Shown in pieces: positions 17,470-26,200 of a DNA stretch of 64,000 nt. The notes below the pieces were generated by a model. The model saw nothing but the letters and a program-made list of their open reading frames with translations. It ran no database searches and was not told the DNA's origin. Each line of letters starts with the position of its first letter. The stretch's first letter is position 1. The position numbers were made by a program, and so were the translations under genes. This stretch comes from Streptomyces prunicolor NBRC 13075 (lineage in GTDB: Bacteria; Actinomycetota; Actinomycetes; Streptomycetales; Streptomycetaceae): assembly GCF_000367365.1 (NCBI RefSeq), contig NZ_BARF01000013.1:23141-87140 (forward strand). Reading direction: 5' to 3'.

Positions 17470-18211
17470 GCGAGACGGGTGACTGTGGCAGCGGTCGCCC
17501 CCGGTCCCGGGTTGCCGTAGTAGGCGTCGGGGCCGTGTTTGCGGGTGTAGTGGCGGGCCAGCAGGTGTGGGGGTGGTGGGCTGTCGGGGACAGGGCCAGG
17601 GTGTTGATGGCCATGTCCGCTACGGCTTCGCAGATGATGGCGTGTTCGAGGGATGTGCGGGCGGTGGGGCCCCAGGTGAAGGGGCCGTGGTTGGCGACGA
17701 GGGCGGCCGGGACCTCGGTCGCCCGTTGGTCGTCGCCTTTCAGCAGGTCGGCGATGATCCGGCCGGTGTTGTACTCGTAGTCCTCCTTGCACTGGTCGGG
17801 GGTGAGGTCGGGGGTGCAGGGGATGGGTCCGTCGAAGGTGTCGGCGTGGGTGGTGCCCAGGACCGGTATGTCGCGGCGGGTCTGGGCGAAGGCGACGGCG
17901 TGGGTGGAGTGGGTGTGGGTGATGCCGCCGATGGAGGGGAAGGCGAGGTAGAGGCAGCGGTGGGTCTCGGTGTCGGTGGAGGGGCGCAGGTCGCCGTCGA
18001 CCGCCTTGCCGTCGGACAGGCGGACCGTCACCAGGTGGTCGAGGGCGAGGTCCTGGTAGGGCACCCCCGAGGGCTTGATGACGAAGACTCCCGCCTGGCG
18101 GTCGACGCCGCTGACGTTGCCCCAGGTCAGCGTCGCCAGTCCGGCCTGGGGGATGGTCAGGTTGGCGTCCAGTACCTCGTGCCGCAGGCCGTCACGGACT
18201 CGCGCGGTCAT
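17360..18211 (-). CDS. araD: L-ribulose-5-phosphate 4-epimerase, frameshifted near the C-terminus
   Basis: Class II aldolase/adducin fold enzyme making D-xylulose 5-phosphate in L-arabinose breakdown. Zinc ligands H99, H101 (THTHSTH) and H175 (ANHGPF) are present. Similarity is good to about residue 211. The normal ending ([18 protein letters not shown]) is in another frame, consistent with loss of one C in the C-rich tract near 17570-17580. The frame read here continues to a stop at 17360, giving 283 residues with an aberrant tail that overlaps the end of prcB. The shifted frame also lacks a stop after YYGNPG. Last gene of araBAD. Confidence 0.78.
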   Translation of the reverse strand: MTARVRDGLRHEVLDANLTIPQAGLATLTWGNVSGVDRQAGVFVIKPSGVPYQDLALDHLVTVRLSDGKAVDGDLRPSTDTETHRCLYLAFPSIGGITHTHSTHAVAFAQTRRDIPVLGTTHADTFDGPIPCTPDLTPDQCKEDYEYNTGRIIADLLKGDDQRATEVPAALVANHGPFTWGPTARTSLEHAIICEAVADMAINTLALSPTAHHPHTCWPATTPANTAPTPTTATRDRGRPLPQSPVSLRARLSGRPGGCGVVRPSRGSGPRSPARGAAQNRPR

Positions 18212-18248
18212 CGGTGTTCTCCTTGCAGAGAGATCAGGATCACGGGTG

Positions 18249-19773
18249 TCACAGGGCCTGGGCGAGGCGGTGGTAGGCGGCGTTCCAGCGGATCTCCTTG
18301 GCGAGGTGTCCGGTGCTGGTGGTCTCGTCGATGGTCAGCAGTTCCACGCCGGCCATGTTGGCGTAGTCGGTCAGGGTCTCGGTGTCGACGGCCGAGCTGA
18401 GCACGGTGTGGTGCGGGGCGCCCGCGAGCAGCCAGCTCTCGGCGGACTCGGCGAGGGAGGGGCGCGGCTTCCATACGGCCCGGGCCACCGGCAGGCGGCG
18501 CAGGGGTTCGCTGGGGGTGACGACGTCGACGGTGTTGGCGGTCAGCCGGAAGCGGTCGCCGAGGTCGGAGAGGCCGACGACGACGGCGGGGCCGGGGGCC
18601 GCGTTGAAGACGAGGCGGACCGGGTCCTCGCGGCCGCCGATGGACAGGGGGTGGATTTCGCAGCTGGGGCGCTCGGCGGCCATCGGCGATCGAGGGGCAG
18701 ACTTCCAGCATGTGGGCGCCGAGGATGCGGGGGGTGCCGGGGCCGAGGTGGTAGGTGTAGTCCTCCATGAAGGTGGTGCCGCCGGGCCGGCCGGCGCCCA
18801 TGACCTTCATCGTGCGCAGCAGCGCGGAGGTCTTCCAGTCGCCTTCGCCGCCGAAGCCGTAGCCGTCGGCCATCAGGCGCTGGACGGCGAGACCGGGCAA
18901 CTGGCGCAGCCCGCCGAGGTCTTCGAAGGTGGTGGTGAACGCGGTGAAGTTGCCCTCGGTGAGGAAGGTGCGCAGGCCGATCTCCTGGCGGGCCGCGTAC
19001 AGCAGCGAGTCGTGGCGGATGCCGCCGGGGCGCAGTGCCGGGACGACGTCGTACGACTCGGCGTACTCGGCGGCGAGTTGGGCGGCTTCCTTGTCCTCGA
19101 CCTCGTCGACCACGGCCACCAGGTCGTTGACCGCGTACGTGTTCACCGAGTAGCCGAACCGCAGTTGGGCCTCCACCTTGTCGCCCTCGGTCACGGCGAC
19201 ATCGCGCATGTTGTCGCCGAAGCGGGCCAGGCGCAGGGTGCGTGAGGCGTGCCGGCCGACGGCGGCCCGCGCCCAGGCCGCCACCCGCCGGACGACCCTC
19301 GGGTCGGTGGCGTGACCGGCGACTATCTTGCGGTCGATGCCGAGCCGGGACTCGATGTGGGCGAACTCCCGGTCGCCGTGGGCGGCTTGGTTGAGGTTCA
19401 TGAAGTCCATGTCGATGCTGGGCCAGGGCAGCGACAGGTTGTACTGGGTGTGCAGGTGCAGCAACGGCCGGTCAAGGGCGCTGAGTCCGGCGATCCACAT
19501 CTTGGCCGGCGAGAACGTGTGCATCCACACGATCACGCCCACACAGGTGTCGGAGGCGCTCGCCTCCTGGCACAGCCGGCGGATCGCGTCGGCGTCGGTG
19601 AGGACCGGCTTCCACACGGTCCTGACCGGGATCTTGCCGGGGCCGGAGAGGATCTCGGCGATGCTGCGGGACTGTTCGGCGACCTGGTGCAGGATGTCGT
19701 CGCCGTACAGGCCCTGGCTGCCGGTGAGAAACCAGATCTCCTGGCCGGGGTAGGGCGCGTGGTTGGTGTTCAT
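18249..19773 (-). pseudogene. araA: L-arabinose isomerase, split by a one-base frameshift
   Basis: Converts L-arabinose to L-ribulose. From ATG 19773 about 365 residues match AraA ([11 protein letters not shown] start, [34 protein letters not shown]). The frame is then lost near 18670-18690, and the C-terminal 140 residues ([18 protein letters not shown] to YHRLAQAL, stop 18249) continue in the next frame. The span of 1525 bases is one more than a 507-codon gene plus stop; an extra C in a CCCC run is the simplest explanation. Unless corrected by assembly revision, the product is broken before the C-terminal metal-site residues. Second gene of araBAD. Confidence 0.85.
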
Positions 19774-19834
19774 GAGGGTTCCTTTCGAAGGGAGTTGACC
19801 GCCGAGCGGGGGCGGAGCGCGGAAGGGGTGCCGC

Positions 19835-21517
19835 TCAGGCGGAGGCCTCGGCGCGGAGGTGGCGCAGCCGGTGCATGACCTCGTTGGCGCCGCGGCCGAA
19901 GTAGTCGTGCAGGAGCCGGTATTCGGCGTAGAGGCGGTCGTAGGCGGCCGCGCGTTCCGGGTCGGGCTGGTACACGGCCGGGCGGGCCTTGGCCATCGCG
20001 TGGGCGGCGGCCCGGATGTCGGGGTACACGCCGGCCGCGACCGCCGCGTGCATCGCCGCACCCAGTGCGGGACCCTGCGCCGAGTCGATGACACCGAGGG
20101 GGAGGCGGGTCACGTCGGCGTAGATCTGCATCAGCAGCGGGTTCTTCATCAGGCCGCCCGCGACGATCAGTTCGCGCACCGGCACGCCGGACGTCTCGAA
20201 CGCCTCGATGATGGTGCGGGTGCCGAAGGCGGTGGCCTCCAGCAGCGCCCGGTAGATCTCCTCGGGGCGGGTGGACAGGGTCAGGCCCACCACGACACCG
20301 CTGAGGTCGTGGTCGACGAGGACGCTGCGGTTGCCGCTCTGCCAGTCCAGCGCGATCAACCCGTGCTGGCCCACCCGCTGTTGGGCGGCCAGCGCGGTGA
20401 GATGTTCGTGCGGGTCGCGGCCGAGCGCGGCGGCCTGTTCGGCGTACGACGCGGGGAAGGCGGTGCGCACGAACCAGCCGAAGATGTCGCCGACGCCGCT
20501 CTGCCCGGCCTCATAACCCCACAGGCCGGGCAGGATGCCGCCCTTAACCACCCCGCACATGCCCGGCACTTCGGCCCACCGGTCGCTGCTCATCACATGA
20601 CAGGTGGAGGTGCCCATGATGGCGACCATCCGGCCCGGTTCAACGGCGGTGGCCGCAGGGGCGGTGACGTGGGCGTCGACGTTCCCGACACACACGGCGA
20701 TGCCCTCGGGCAGACCCGTCCACGAGGCCGCCTCCGCCGTCAGCCCACCGGCGCGGTCGCCGAGCTGGCCGATCGGCTGGTCCAGCTTGTCGGCCACGAA
20801 GCCGGCGAAGCCGGGGTTGAGCGCGGCCAGGTAGTCGGGGGAGGGGTAACTGCCGTCCTGGTACTGGCCCTTGTAACCGGCGGTGCACGCGTTGCGGACA
20901 TACATGCCGGACAGCCGCCAGACGATCCAGTCGGCGGCCTCGGTCCAGCACTCGGTCAACGCGTAGAGCTCGGGGTCCTCTTCGAGGAGTTGCAGGGCCT
21001 TGGCGAACTCCCACTCCGAGGAGATCTTCCCGCCGTACCGCTGCAGCCAGGGCTCCTTGCGGGCGGCGGCCAGGGCGGTGATGCGGTCGGCCTGGGCCTG
21101 CGCCGCGTGGTGACGCCAGAGCTTGACGTACGCGTGCGGGCGGCCGGCGAGGTCCGGGAGTTCGCACAGGGGCGTGCCGTCGGCGAGGACCGGGAGGACC
21201 GTGCACGCGGTGAAGTCCGTGCCGATACCGACGACCTGGTCCGGCCGGACACCCGAGCGGGCCAGCGCCTCGGGTACGGCGATACGCAGCACGTCGACGT
21301 AGTCCGAGGGGACCTGGAGCGCCCAGTCGGGCGGCAACGGCGTCCCGTCGGGCAGCGCCCGGTCGAGGACGGCATGGGTGTACGGGTGCTCGGCGGCGGC
21401 CAGTTCGGCGCCGTCAGCGACACGAACCACCACGGCCCGCCCGGACAACGTCCCGAAGTCGACTCCGATGACGAAGGTGTCGGGATGGGTGTGTTCGCTG
21501 TTCTCGGCGTTCACCAC
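19835..21517 (-). CDS. araB: Ribulokinase
   Basis: A 560-residue FGGY-family kinase phosphorylating L-ribulose, with both family lobes intact: the N-terminal [14 protein letters not shown] phosphate loop, the [11 protein letters not shown] segment and the C-terminal [16 protein letters not shown] and [12 protein letters not shown] signatures. It heads the arabinose operon araB-araA-araD on the minus strand. Two adjacent GTG codons (21517 and 21514) are possible starts, with an AAGGGTGG site upstream. Unlike araA and araD it shows no frame damage. Confidence 0.92.
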   Translation of the reverse strand: MVNAENSEHTHPDTFVIGVDFGTLSGRAVVVRVADGAELAAAEHPYTHAVLDRALPDGTPLPPDWALQVPSDYVDVLRIAVPEALARSGVRPDQVVGIGTDFTACTVLPVLADGTPLCELPDLAGRPHAYVKLWRHHAAQAQADRITALAAARKEPWLQRYGGKISSEWEFAKALQLLEEDPELYALTECWTEAADWIVWRLSGMYVRNACTAGYKGQYQDGSYPSPDYLAALNPGFAGFVADKLDQPIGQLGDRAGGLTAEAASWTGLPEGIAVCVGNVDAHVTAPAATAVEPGRMVAIMGTSTCHVMSSDRWAEVPGMCGVVKGGILPGLWGYEAGQSGVGDIFGWFVRTAFPASYAEQAAALGRDPHEHLTALAAQQRVGQHGLIALDWQSGNRSVLVDHDLSGVVVGLTLSTRPEEIYRALLEATAFGTRTIIEAFETSGVPVRELIVAGGLMKNPLLMQIYADVTRLPLGVIDSAQGPALGAAMHAAVAAGVYPDIRAAAHAMAKARPAVYQPDPERAAAYDRLYAEYRLLHDYFGRGANEVMHRLRHLRAEASA

Positions 21518-21530
21518 CGGGCCACCCTTC

Positions 21531-21565
21531 TGTTCGATATTTCAGGCATTGTTCGACATGTCGAA
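21531..21565. promoter_or_regulatory. Operator-like palindrome at the araB promoter
   Basis: TTCGACATGTCGAA (21552-21565) is a perfect 14-bp palindrome. The ten-base element TGTTCGA(T/C)AT occurs at 21531-21540 and again at 21550-21559, with a 19-base period, covering the palindrome's left half. The site is 14-48 bases upstream of the araB start. It is a good candidate operator for an arabinose regulator encoded elsewhere. Confidence 0.6.
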
Positions 21566-21598
21566 TGTAGTGGAGAATAAATCTCTGGGATGGAACCC

Positions 21599-21638
21599 CC
21601 GGTCGGGGCCCCGGCACAAGTGCCCGGGCCCCGACCGG
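21599..21638. terminator. Hairpin terminator of the glycoside hydrolase gene
   Basis: Arms CCGGTCGGGGCC (21599-21610) and GGCCCCGACCGG (21627-21638) are perfect complements, and further pairing is possible inside the loop. It lies 10 bases beyond the hydrolase stop and before the araB promoter, separating the two minus-strand units. Confidence 0.8.
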
Positions 21639-21647
21639 AGTCGGCGG

Positions 21648-24212
21648 TCAGCCGGAGACCGGCGCGACCGAGATGCGGTCGATGTTGGGTGCGTAGGCGC
21701 TCGCGTTGGCGAAGCTGATGGTGTTGGTGCCGGCCGTGAGGGTCACCGGGACGGGCAGGTCCCAGTAGCTGGACCAGCTGTAGTTGTTGCGGAACATGAC
21801 GGTCTGCGCGGTGCCGCCGTTGATGGAGATCTGGGCCGCCCGAGAGACCACGTTGGTGTTGTAGTTCCCGGAGCCGGAGACCTGGTCGTTGGCGTAGCGG
21901 ACGTTCATGACGTACCGCCCGGCACTGGCCGCCGTTACCTGGAAGGTGAGCGTGTTGGCCGAGCCGTTGCCGACATAGCCGACGTACTTGCCGCCCGAGG
22001 CCCAGCTGTCCGAGGTGGCGGCGGCTGTACCCGCGAGGGTCGCGCTCTCGGCCTCGTAGGCGGAGACGCCCGTGGTGTCACCGCTCGCGGCCACCCGCAG
22101 ATCGCGCAGGGTCAGCGTGGTCGAGCCCGAAGTGGCCGCCGTGATGCGGTTGTTGCCCGCCGACAGATACAGCCGCGAACTCTTGTCGGTCAGCGTGCCG
22201 CTCGTGGAGGCCAGCGTGACGGCGGTCGCGCCGTCCAGGGTGAGGGTGCCCGACCCGTTGGAGGAGTAGTCGGTGTGCACGGTGTAGTAGCCGTCGGTCG
22301 GCGCGTAGACGTCGAAGGCGGCGGAGGTGCCCGAGGTCAGGGCCAGCGCACCGGCACCCGTCGTACCGGACGCGGTGTAGTTGTAGGTCGGCGAGCCGGT
22401 GATGTCCGCGTACGTGGCCGGGTACGAGGTGTCCGCCGTGGAGGCCGCGGTGAGGTCGATCTTGTCGAGGGTGACTTCGTTCGTGCCCTTGGCCAGCGTG
22501 ATCGTGTGCGTGCCCGCCGTCAGGGAGACCGAGGCGCTCGCCGTGGAGCGGTAGGTCCAGTTCAGGGTCGGTGTGTAGGTGACCGCCTGGGAGGAGCCGC
22601 CGTCGACCGTGAGGGTCTGGGTCGCCGGGCCGCTGGACAGTTTGCCGTAGAAGACGTTCAGGTTGTACGTGCCCGTGGTCGGCGCGTTGATGGTGAAGGC
22701 GACCTTGCTGTCCGACTGGTTCAGGCTGCCGACGTCCTTCGTGCCCGAAGTGGCGTACCCGTAGGCGTTGGTGACGCTGCCCTGGGTGTAGACGGTGCCG
22801 TCGGTGATGGTCGCGTTCTCGGCCTCGTACGACGCCGTCGCCGGGGTGCTCGCGGCGGTGGGTGTGCCGGTGCCGGCCGGGTTGACGACGATGCGGTAGG
22901 CCGACATCGGGTCGAGGCTGGTCAGCGGGACGGTGATGCTGCCGTCAGAAGCGACCGTGTACGTGCTGCGGGCCAGCACGGTCGGCGCCGGGCCTGCACC
23001 CTCGTAACCGCTCCAAGCGGTGCGCTCCACCGAGACGTTGACGGTGCTGCCGAACGACGACGGTACGTTCTTGATCACCGTGTTCGCCGAGCCGGAGGTG
23101 CCGCCGCCGAGGAGTACCTGGGCCTGCTTGCGGCCGGTGTCGAGGGATGCGATGGCCTGCAGTGTGTCGATGACGTTGGACTGCGGCGGGGTCACCTTGG
23201 TGGTCTGGCCGGTGAGGCCCGCGTACCAACGCAGCAGCCACCAGTCGCCGTTGGGGATGTTGGTCTGGCTGACGTTGCCGTCCAGGTTCCCCGCGATGTC
23301 CCAGTACGCCTGGTCGGCGTAGACCTTGTTCCGCTCGAACATGGACATCCACTGGACCATCTGACCCGGCACCGAGAGGTCGCGGCGGTCGCCGTACTCG
23401 TTGATGTTGACCGGGCGGGGGCTGATGCCCGCGTTGGTCTCGATGGTGCGGTAGGCGGCCAGGTTGCCCTCGAAGTTGGAGAGGGAGGTCGGGTCCAGCT
23501 CGTGCCAAGTGGTCATGTCCGGAAGGACGTTGTTGGCCTTGGCCCACGGATAGAAGTCGCCCATCAGGCGGGCGTCGTAGTGCGTCTCGTTCGGGCCGGC
23601 GATCCGCGCGTTCGGGATGATCGAGCGGATCTTGTTGTAGACCGTCGTCCAGTCGCTCTCGAAGCTCGCGAGCGCACTCTGGTACGTGGCGGTGGCCGAA
23701 CTGCCCAGCCCCGTATACCAGTTGCCGTCCGGCTCGTTGAACGGCACCCACACGAACGTGCTCGCGTCGGAGCGGGCCGCGACCTTGGTGACCATCGTGG
23801 TGACCTTGGTGAGGTAGTCGCTCAGACCGAGGTTCTCGTATGGCCACGAGGCGTAGATGTCCTGCATGTAGATGAGGTTGTCTCCGCCGCCACCGCGGGC
23901 GAACTCCGGCTGGACGACCAGCGCGTCACCGTTCGGGTGCTGGGTGCCGTCGGGCGCCTTCTGCGCAATGGACGTCATGTGCAGGGGAGTTACGAGGTTG
24001 TCGCCCGGAACTCCGTCGTCGCTGAGGCCGTACAGGGCGCCGTTGGCTCCGTGCATGACCGCGCCGGTGGTGGTGCCGAGGTCGACGCTCAGCGTCGGGG
24101 TGGCCGCCTGCGCGGCGGGGACGGTCAGCGCCGTGCCCAGGAGGGCGGCGGTCACCACGGTCACGCCCATGAGGGCGCGAACGGAACGGGATCTACGGGG
24201 TGTTCGAGGCAT
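21648..24212 (-). CDS. Secreted multi-modular glycoside hydrolase with CBM35-like domains
   Basis: An 854-residue exported protein. The signal peptide has an arginine-rich start and probably ends at AQA-36. Residues about 40-330 look like a clan GH-A TIM barrel: E160 in VPFNEPDGN is a likely acid/base and E272 in VNINEYGDR a likely nucleophile, as in GH39/GH30-type enzymes. A beta-sandwich follows, then two CBM35/CBM6-like modules starting near SYEAENATI (about 465) and AYEAESATL (about 715), with a further beta-rich module between them. Downstream of an ABC sugar importer, so it likely releases the oligosaccharide taken up. The exact GH family and substrate are not identifiable from sequence alone. 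Confidence 0.75.
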   Translation of the reverse strand: MPRTPRRSRSVRALMGVTVVTAALLGTALTVPAAQAATPTLSVDLGTTTGAVMHGANGALYGLSDDGVPGDNLVTPLHMTSIAQKAPDGTQHPNGDALVVQPEFARGGGGDNLIYMQDIYASWPYENLGLSDYLTKVTTMVTKVAARSDASTFVWVPFNEPDGNWYTGLGSSATATYQSALASFESDWTTVYNKIRSIIPNARIAGPNETHYDARLMGDFYPWAKANNVLPDMTTWHELDPTSLSNFEGNLAAYRTIETNAGISPRPVNINEYGDRRDLSVPGQMVQWMSMFERNKVYADQAYWDIAGNLDGNVSQTNIPNGDWWLLRWYAGLTGQTTKVTPPQSNVIDTLQAIASLDTGRKQAQVLLGGGTSGSANTVIKNVPSSFGSTVNVSVERTAWSGYEGAGPAPTVLARSTYTVASDGSITVPLTSLDPMSAYRIVVNPAGTGTPTAASTPATASYEAENATITDGTVYTQGSVTNAYGYATSGTKDVGSLNQSDSKVAFTINAPTTGTYNLNVFYGKLSSGPATQTLTVDGGSSQAVTYTPTLNWTYRSTASASVSLTAGTHTITLAKGTNEVTLDKIDLTAASTADTSYPATYADITGSPTYNYTASGTTGAGALALTSGTSAAFDVYAPTDGYYTVHTDYSSNGSGTLTLDGATAVTLASTSGTLTDKSSRLYLSAGNNRITAATSGSTTLTLRDLRVAASGDTTGVSAYEAESATLAGTAAATSDSWASGGKYVGYVGNGSANTLTFQVTAASAGRYVMNVRYANDQVSGSGNYNTNVVSRAAQISINGGTAQTVMFRNNYSWSSYWDLPVPVTLTAGTNTISFANASAYAPNIDRISVAPVSG

Positions 24213-24224
24213 GGCTGTCCTCCT

Positions 24225-24246
24225 CCTCCCGCAGCGTTGCGGGAGG
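24225..24246. promoter_or_regulatory. Hairpin overlapping the ribosome site of the glycoside hydrolase
   Basis: CCTCCCGCA (24225-24233) and TGCGGGAGG (24238-24246) form a 9-bp stem with a 4-base loop. On the minus strand it covers the upstream part of the AGGAGGAGGA Shine-Dalgarno tract (24219-24228) before the start at 24212. It could limit translation of the hydrolase relative to the permeases, or act as an intercistronic processing or attenuation element. Confidence 0.6.
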
Positions 24247-24308
24247 CTGTCGGGTACTTCGGGGGTGACCGGGGCGGCTCAACAGGCCGAACCCCGGGGC
24301 TGCTTGGC

Positions 24309-25163
24309 CTACTTGACGGCGCCGCTCGTGATGCCGGAGACGATGCGGCGCTGCGCTATGACGAAGACGAGGACCATGGGGAGGCTCATCATCACGACGT
24401 AGGCGAAGATCAGGTGCCAGTTGTTGAGGTACAGCTGGGCGTTGGCGACCTGGTAGAGGTTGAGCGGCAGGGTGGCCTTGTCGCCGCCGCCGAGGACGAA
24501 GAAGGCGTAGAAGATGTCGCTCCAGGCGTAGAGCATCACCATGATCGTCGCGGTGGCGATGACCGGGCGCAGGAGCGGCAGGATGATGCGGAAGAAGACC
24601 CGGATCGGGCCCGCGCCGTCCATGCGGGCGGCCTCCTCCAGCTCCTCGGGGAGGGCTCGGATGAACCCCGTCATGAAGAAGATCGAGGTGGACAGGTACA
24701 TCCCGGCGTAGACACCGATCATGCCGGGTCGGGTGCCGGCCAGGCCGAGTTGGCGCAGTTCCATGACGATGGTGATCACGGCGGGCGGGAGCAGCAGGCC
24801 GCTGATGCTCAGCGCGTACAGGGTGTTGACCAGGCGGCCCTTGCGGCGGGCGAACACCCAGGCGGCGCCCGCTCCGAGGAGCAGCACGAGGACGACGGAC
24901 GGGGCGACGACCAGGAGGCTGTTGACGAAGCCCTGGACGATCTTGCCCTCGTCGAAGCTCTGCTTGTAGTTCGCGGCGGCCTGGACGTGGTGGGGCAGGG
25001 ACAGGTTGGGCTTGATCGCCTCGGACTGCGGTTTGAACGAGGTGACCGCGACCAGCCAGAGCGGGATGCCGATGGTGACGCCGGCGACGATCAGGACGAC
25101 GAGCGGCTGGATCCAGCGCAGCGGGCGCCGGTGCGCGGGGGCGAACGCGGTAGCGGTGGTCAC
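24309..25163 (-). CDS. Carbohydrate ABC transporter permease (MalG/LplC type)
   Basis: A 284-residue inner-membrane permease with six helices. The EAA loop reads ELEEAARMDGAGPIRVFFRIILP, which contacts the ATPase. It starts at GTG 25163, overlapping the upstream permease stop by four bases (GTGA). No ATPase gene is present in this cluster; in Streptomyces such CUT1 importers commonly share the MsiK ATPase encoded elsewhere. The gap of about 100 bases to the hydrolase gene contains the RBS hairpin. Confidence 0.9.
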   Translation of the reverse strand: MTTATAFAPAHRRPLRWIQPLVVLIVAGVTIGIPLWLVAVTSFKPQSEAIKPNLSLPHHVQAAANYKQSFDEGKIVQGFVNSLLVVAPSVVLVLLLGAGAAWVFARRKGRLVNTLYALSISGLLLPPAVITIVMELRQLGLAGTRPGMIGVYAGMYLSTSIFFMTGFIRALPEELEEAARMDGAGPIRVFFRIILPLLRPVIATATIMVMLYAWSDIFYAFFVLGGGDKATLPLNLYQVANAQLYLNNWHLIFAYVVMMSLPMVLVFVIAQRRIVSGITSGAVK

Positions 25164-26125
25164 TGGTTGTTCTCCCTGCGGCGCAGGCCGACGATGACGG
25201 GCACGGCGAGGACGACGACGATGAGGAAGAGCACCAGGCTCATCGCGGACGCCTGCGCGTACAGGCCCTGGCCGAAGATGCGGAACATGTAGATGTTGAA
25301 GACCTCGGTCTCGCCGCCGGGACCGCCTCCGGTGGTCGCCTGCACGATGTCGAAGGTGTTCATGGAACCGATCAGCGCGGTCGTCACATTGAAGGTGACG
25401 GCGGGCGCGAGCAGCGGGAACCTGACCGACCAGAAAGTGCGCCACCAGCCGGCCCCGTCGATCCGGGCCGCCTCCAGCACATCACCGGGCATGCTCTTCA
25501 GGCCCGCCAAGTAGATCAGCATGGCCAGGCCCATCCACTTCCAGCCGTGGATGAGGGTCACCACCACCAGCGTCCAGGTGGTCGAGCCGAGCCAGGGGGT
25601 GTCGACATGGTGTCCCGCGAGCGAGGACAGCACGCTGTTGAGCGCTCCGTCCTGGGCGAGCAGGGCGCGGAAGATGTAGCCGACGGCGAGCGCGGAGATC
25701 AGTACCGGGAGGAAGAAGACCGCGCGGAAGAAGCGGTTGAAGCGGGTGTCGCGCTCCAGCAGCAGGGCCAGGGCGAGACCGAAGCCGTTCTGGAAGACGG
25801 CCACGAGGACCGCGTACTCCAGGGTGATGCGGATGTCACGGGCCATCGACCCGTCGTGCAGGATGGTGCTGAAGTTCGACAGTCCCACGAAGCCGATCTG
25901 CGAGTGGAACGCCGACCAATCGGTGAACGGGTAGACGAAGTTCAGTAGATTCGGCAGCAGGAAGAACACGCCGAACACGGCGAGCGCGGGCAGAGCGAAC
26001 CACCACGGCTGGTTGGCCTTGCCGCGGAGCCGGTCGCGCCGGGACGGCCGGACCCGGGCTTCGTCCTGTTCCCGGCTCTTCGCGCGCGTGGCGTCGAGAG
26101 CGTCCATCGTGGCGGTGTCCACCAC
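25160..26125 (-). CDS. Carbohydrate ABC transporter permease (MalF/UgpA type)
   Basis: A 321-residue permease with six helices after a charged cytoplasmic tail. The EAA motif is DVLEAARIDGAGWWRTFWSVRFP. GTG 26125 is preferred over an ATG further upstream because GGAGG lies 7 bases before it. Forms the heteromeric channel with the downstream permease and follows the solute-binding protein gene. Confidence 0.9.
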   Translation of the reverse strand: MVDTATMDALDATRAKSREQDEARVRPSRRDRLRGKANQPWWFALPALAVFGVFFLLPNLLNFVYPFTDWSAFHSQIGFVGLSNFSTILHDGSMARDIRITLEYAVLVAVFQNGFGLALALLLERDTRFNRFFRAVFFLPVLISALAVGYIFRALLAQDGALNSVLSSLAGHHVDTPWLGSTTWTLVVVTLIHGWKWMGLAMLIYLAGLKSMPGDVLEAARIDGAGWWRTFWSVRFPLLAPAVTFNVTTALIGSMNTFDIVQATTGGGPGGETEVFNIYMFRIFGQGLYAQASAMSLVLFLIVVVLAVPVIVGLRRRENNQ

Positions 26126-26200
26126 TTTCTTACCTCCGGTACGGTCCCCGGGCACGCCGCCGACGGCGGCCCGGGGGCGGGCTGGGCTCAGGGGCGCCGG

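Noticed and set aside
21378..25292. A 1304-codon open frame on the plus strand over araB, the hydrolase and the permease.
   Set aside because: It is antisense to well-supported genes, has low-complexity Gly/Arg/Val-rich composition typical of GC-rich shadow frames, and no domain.
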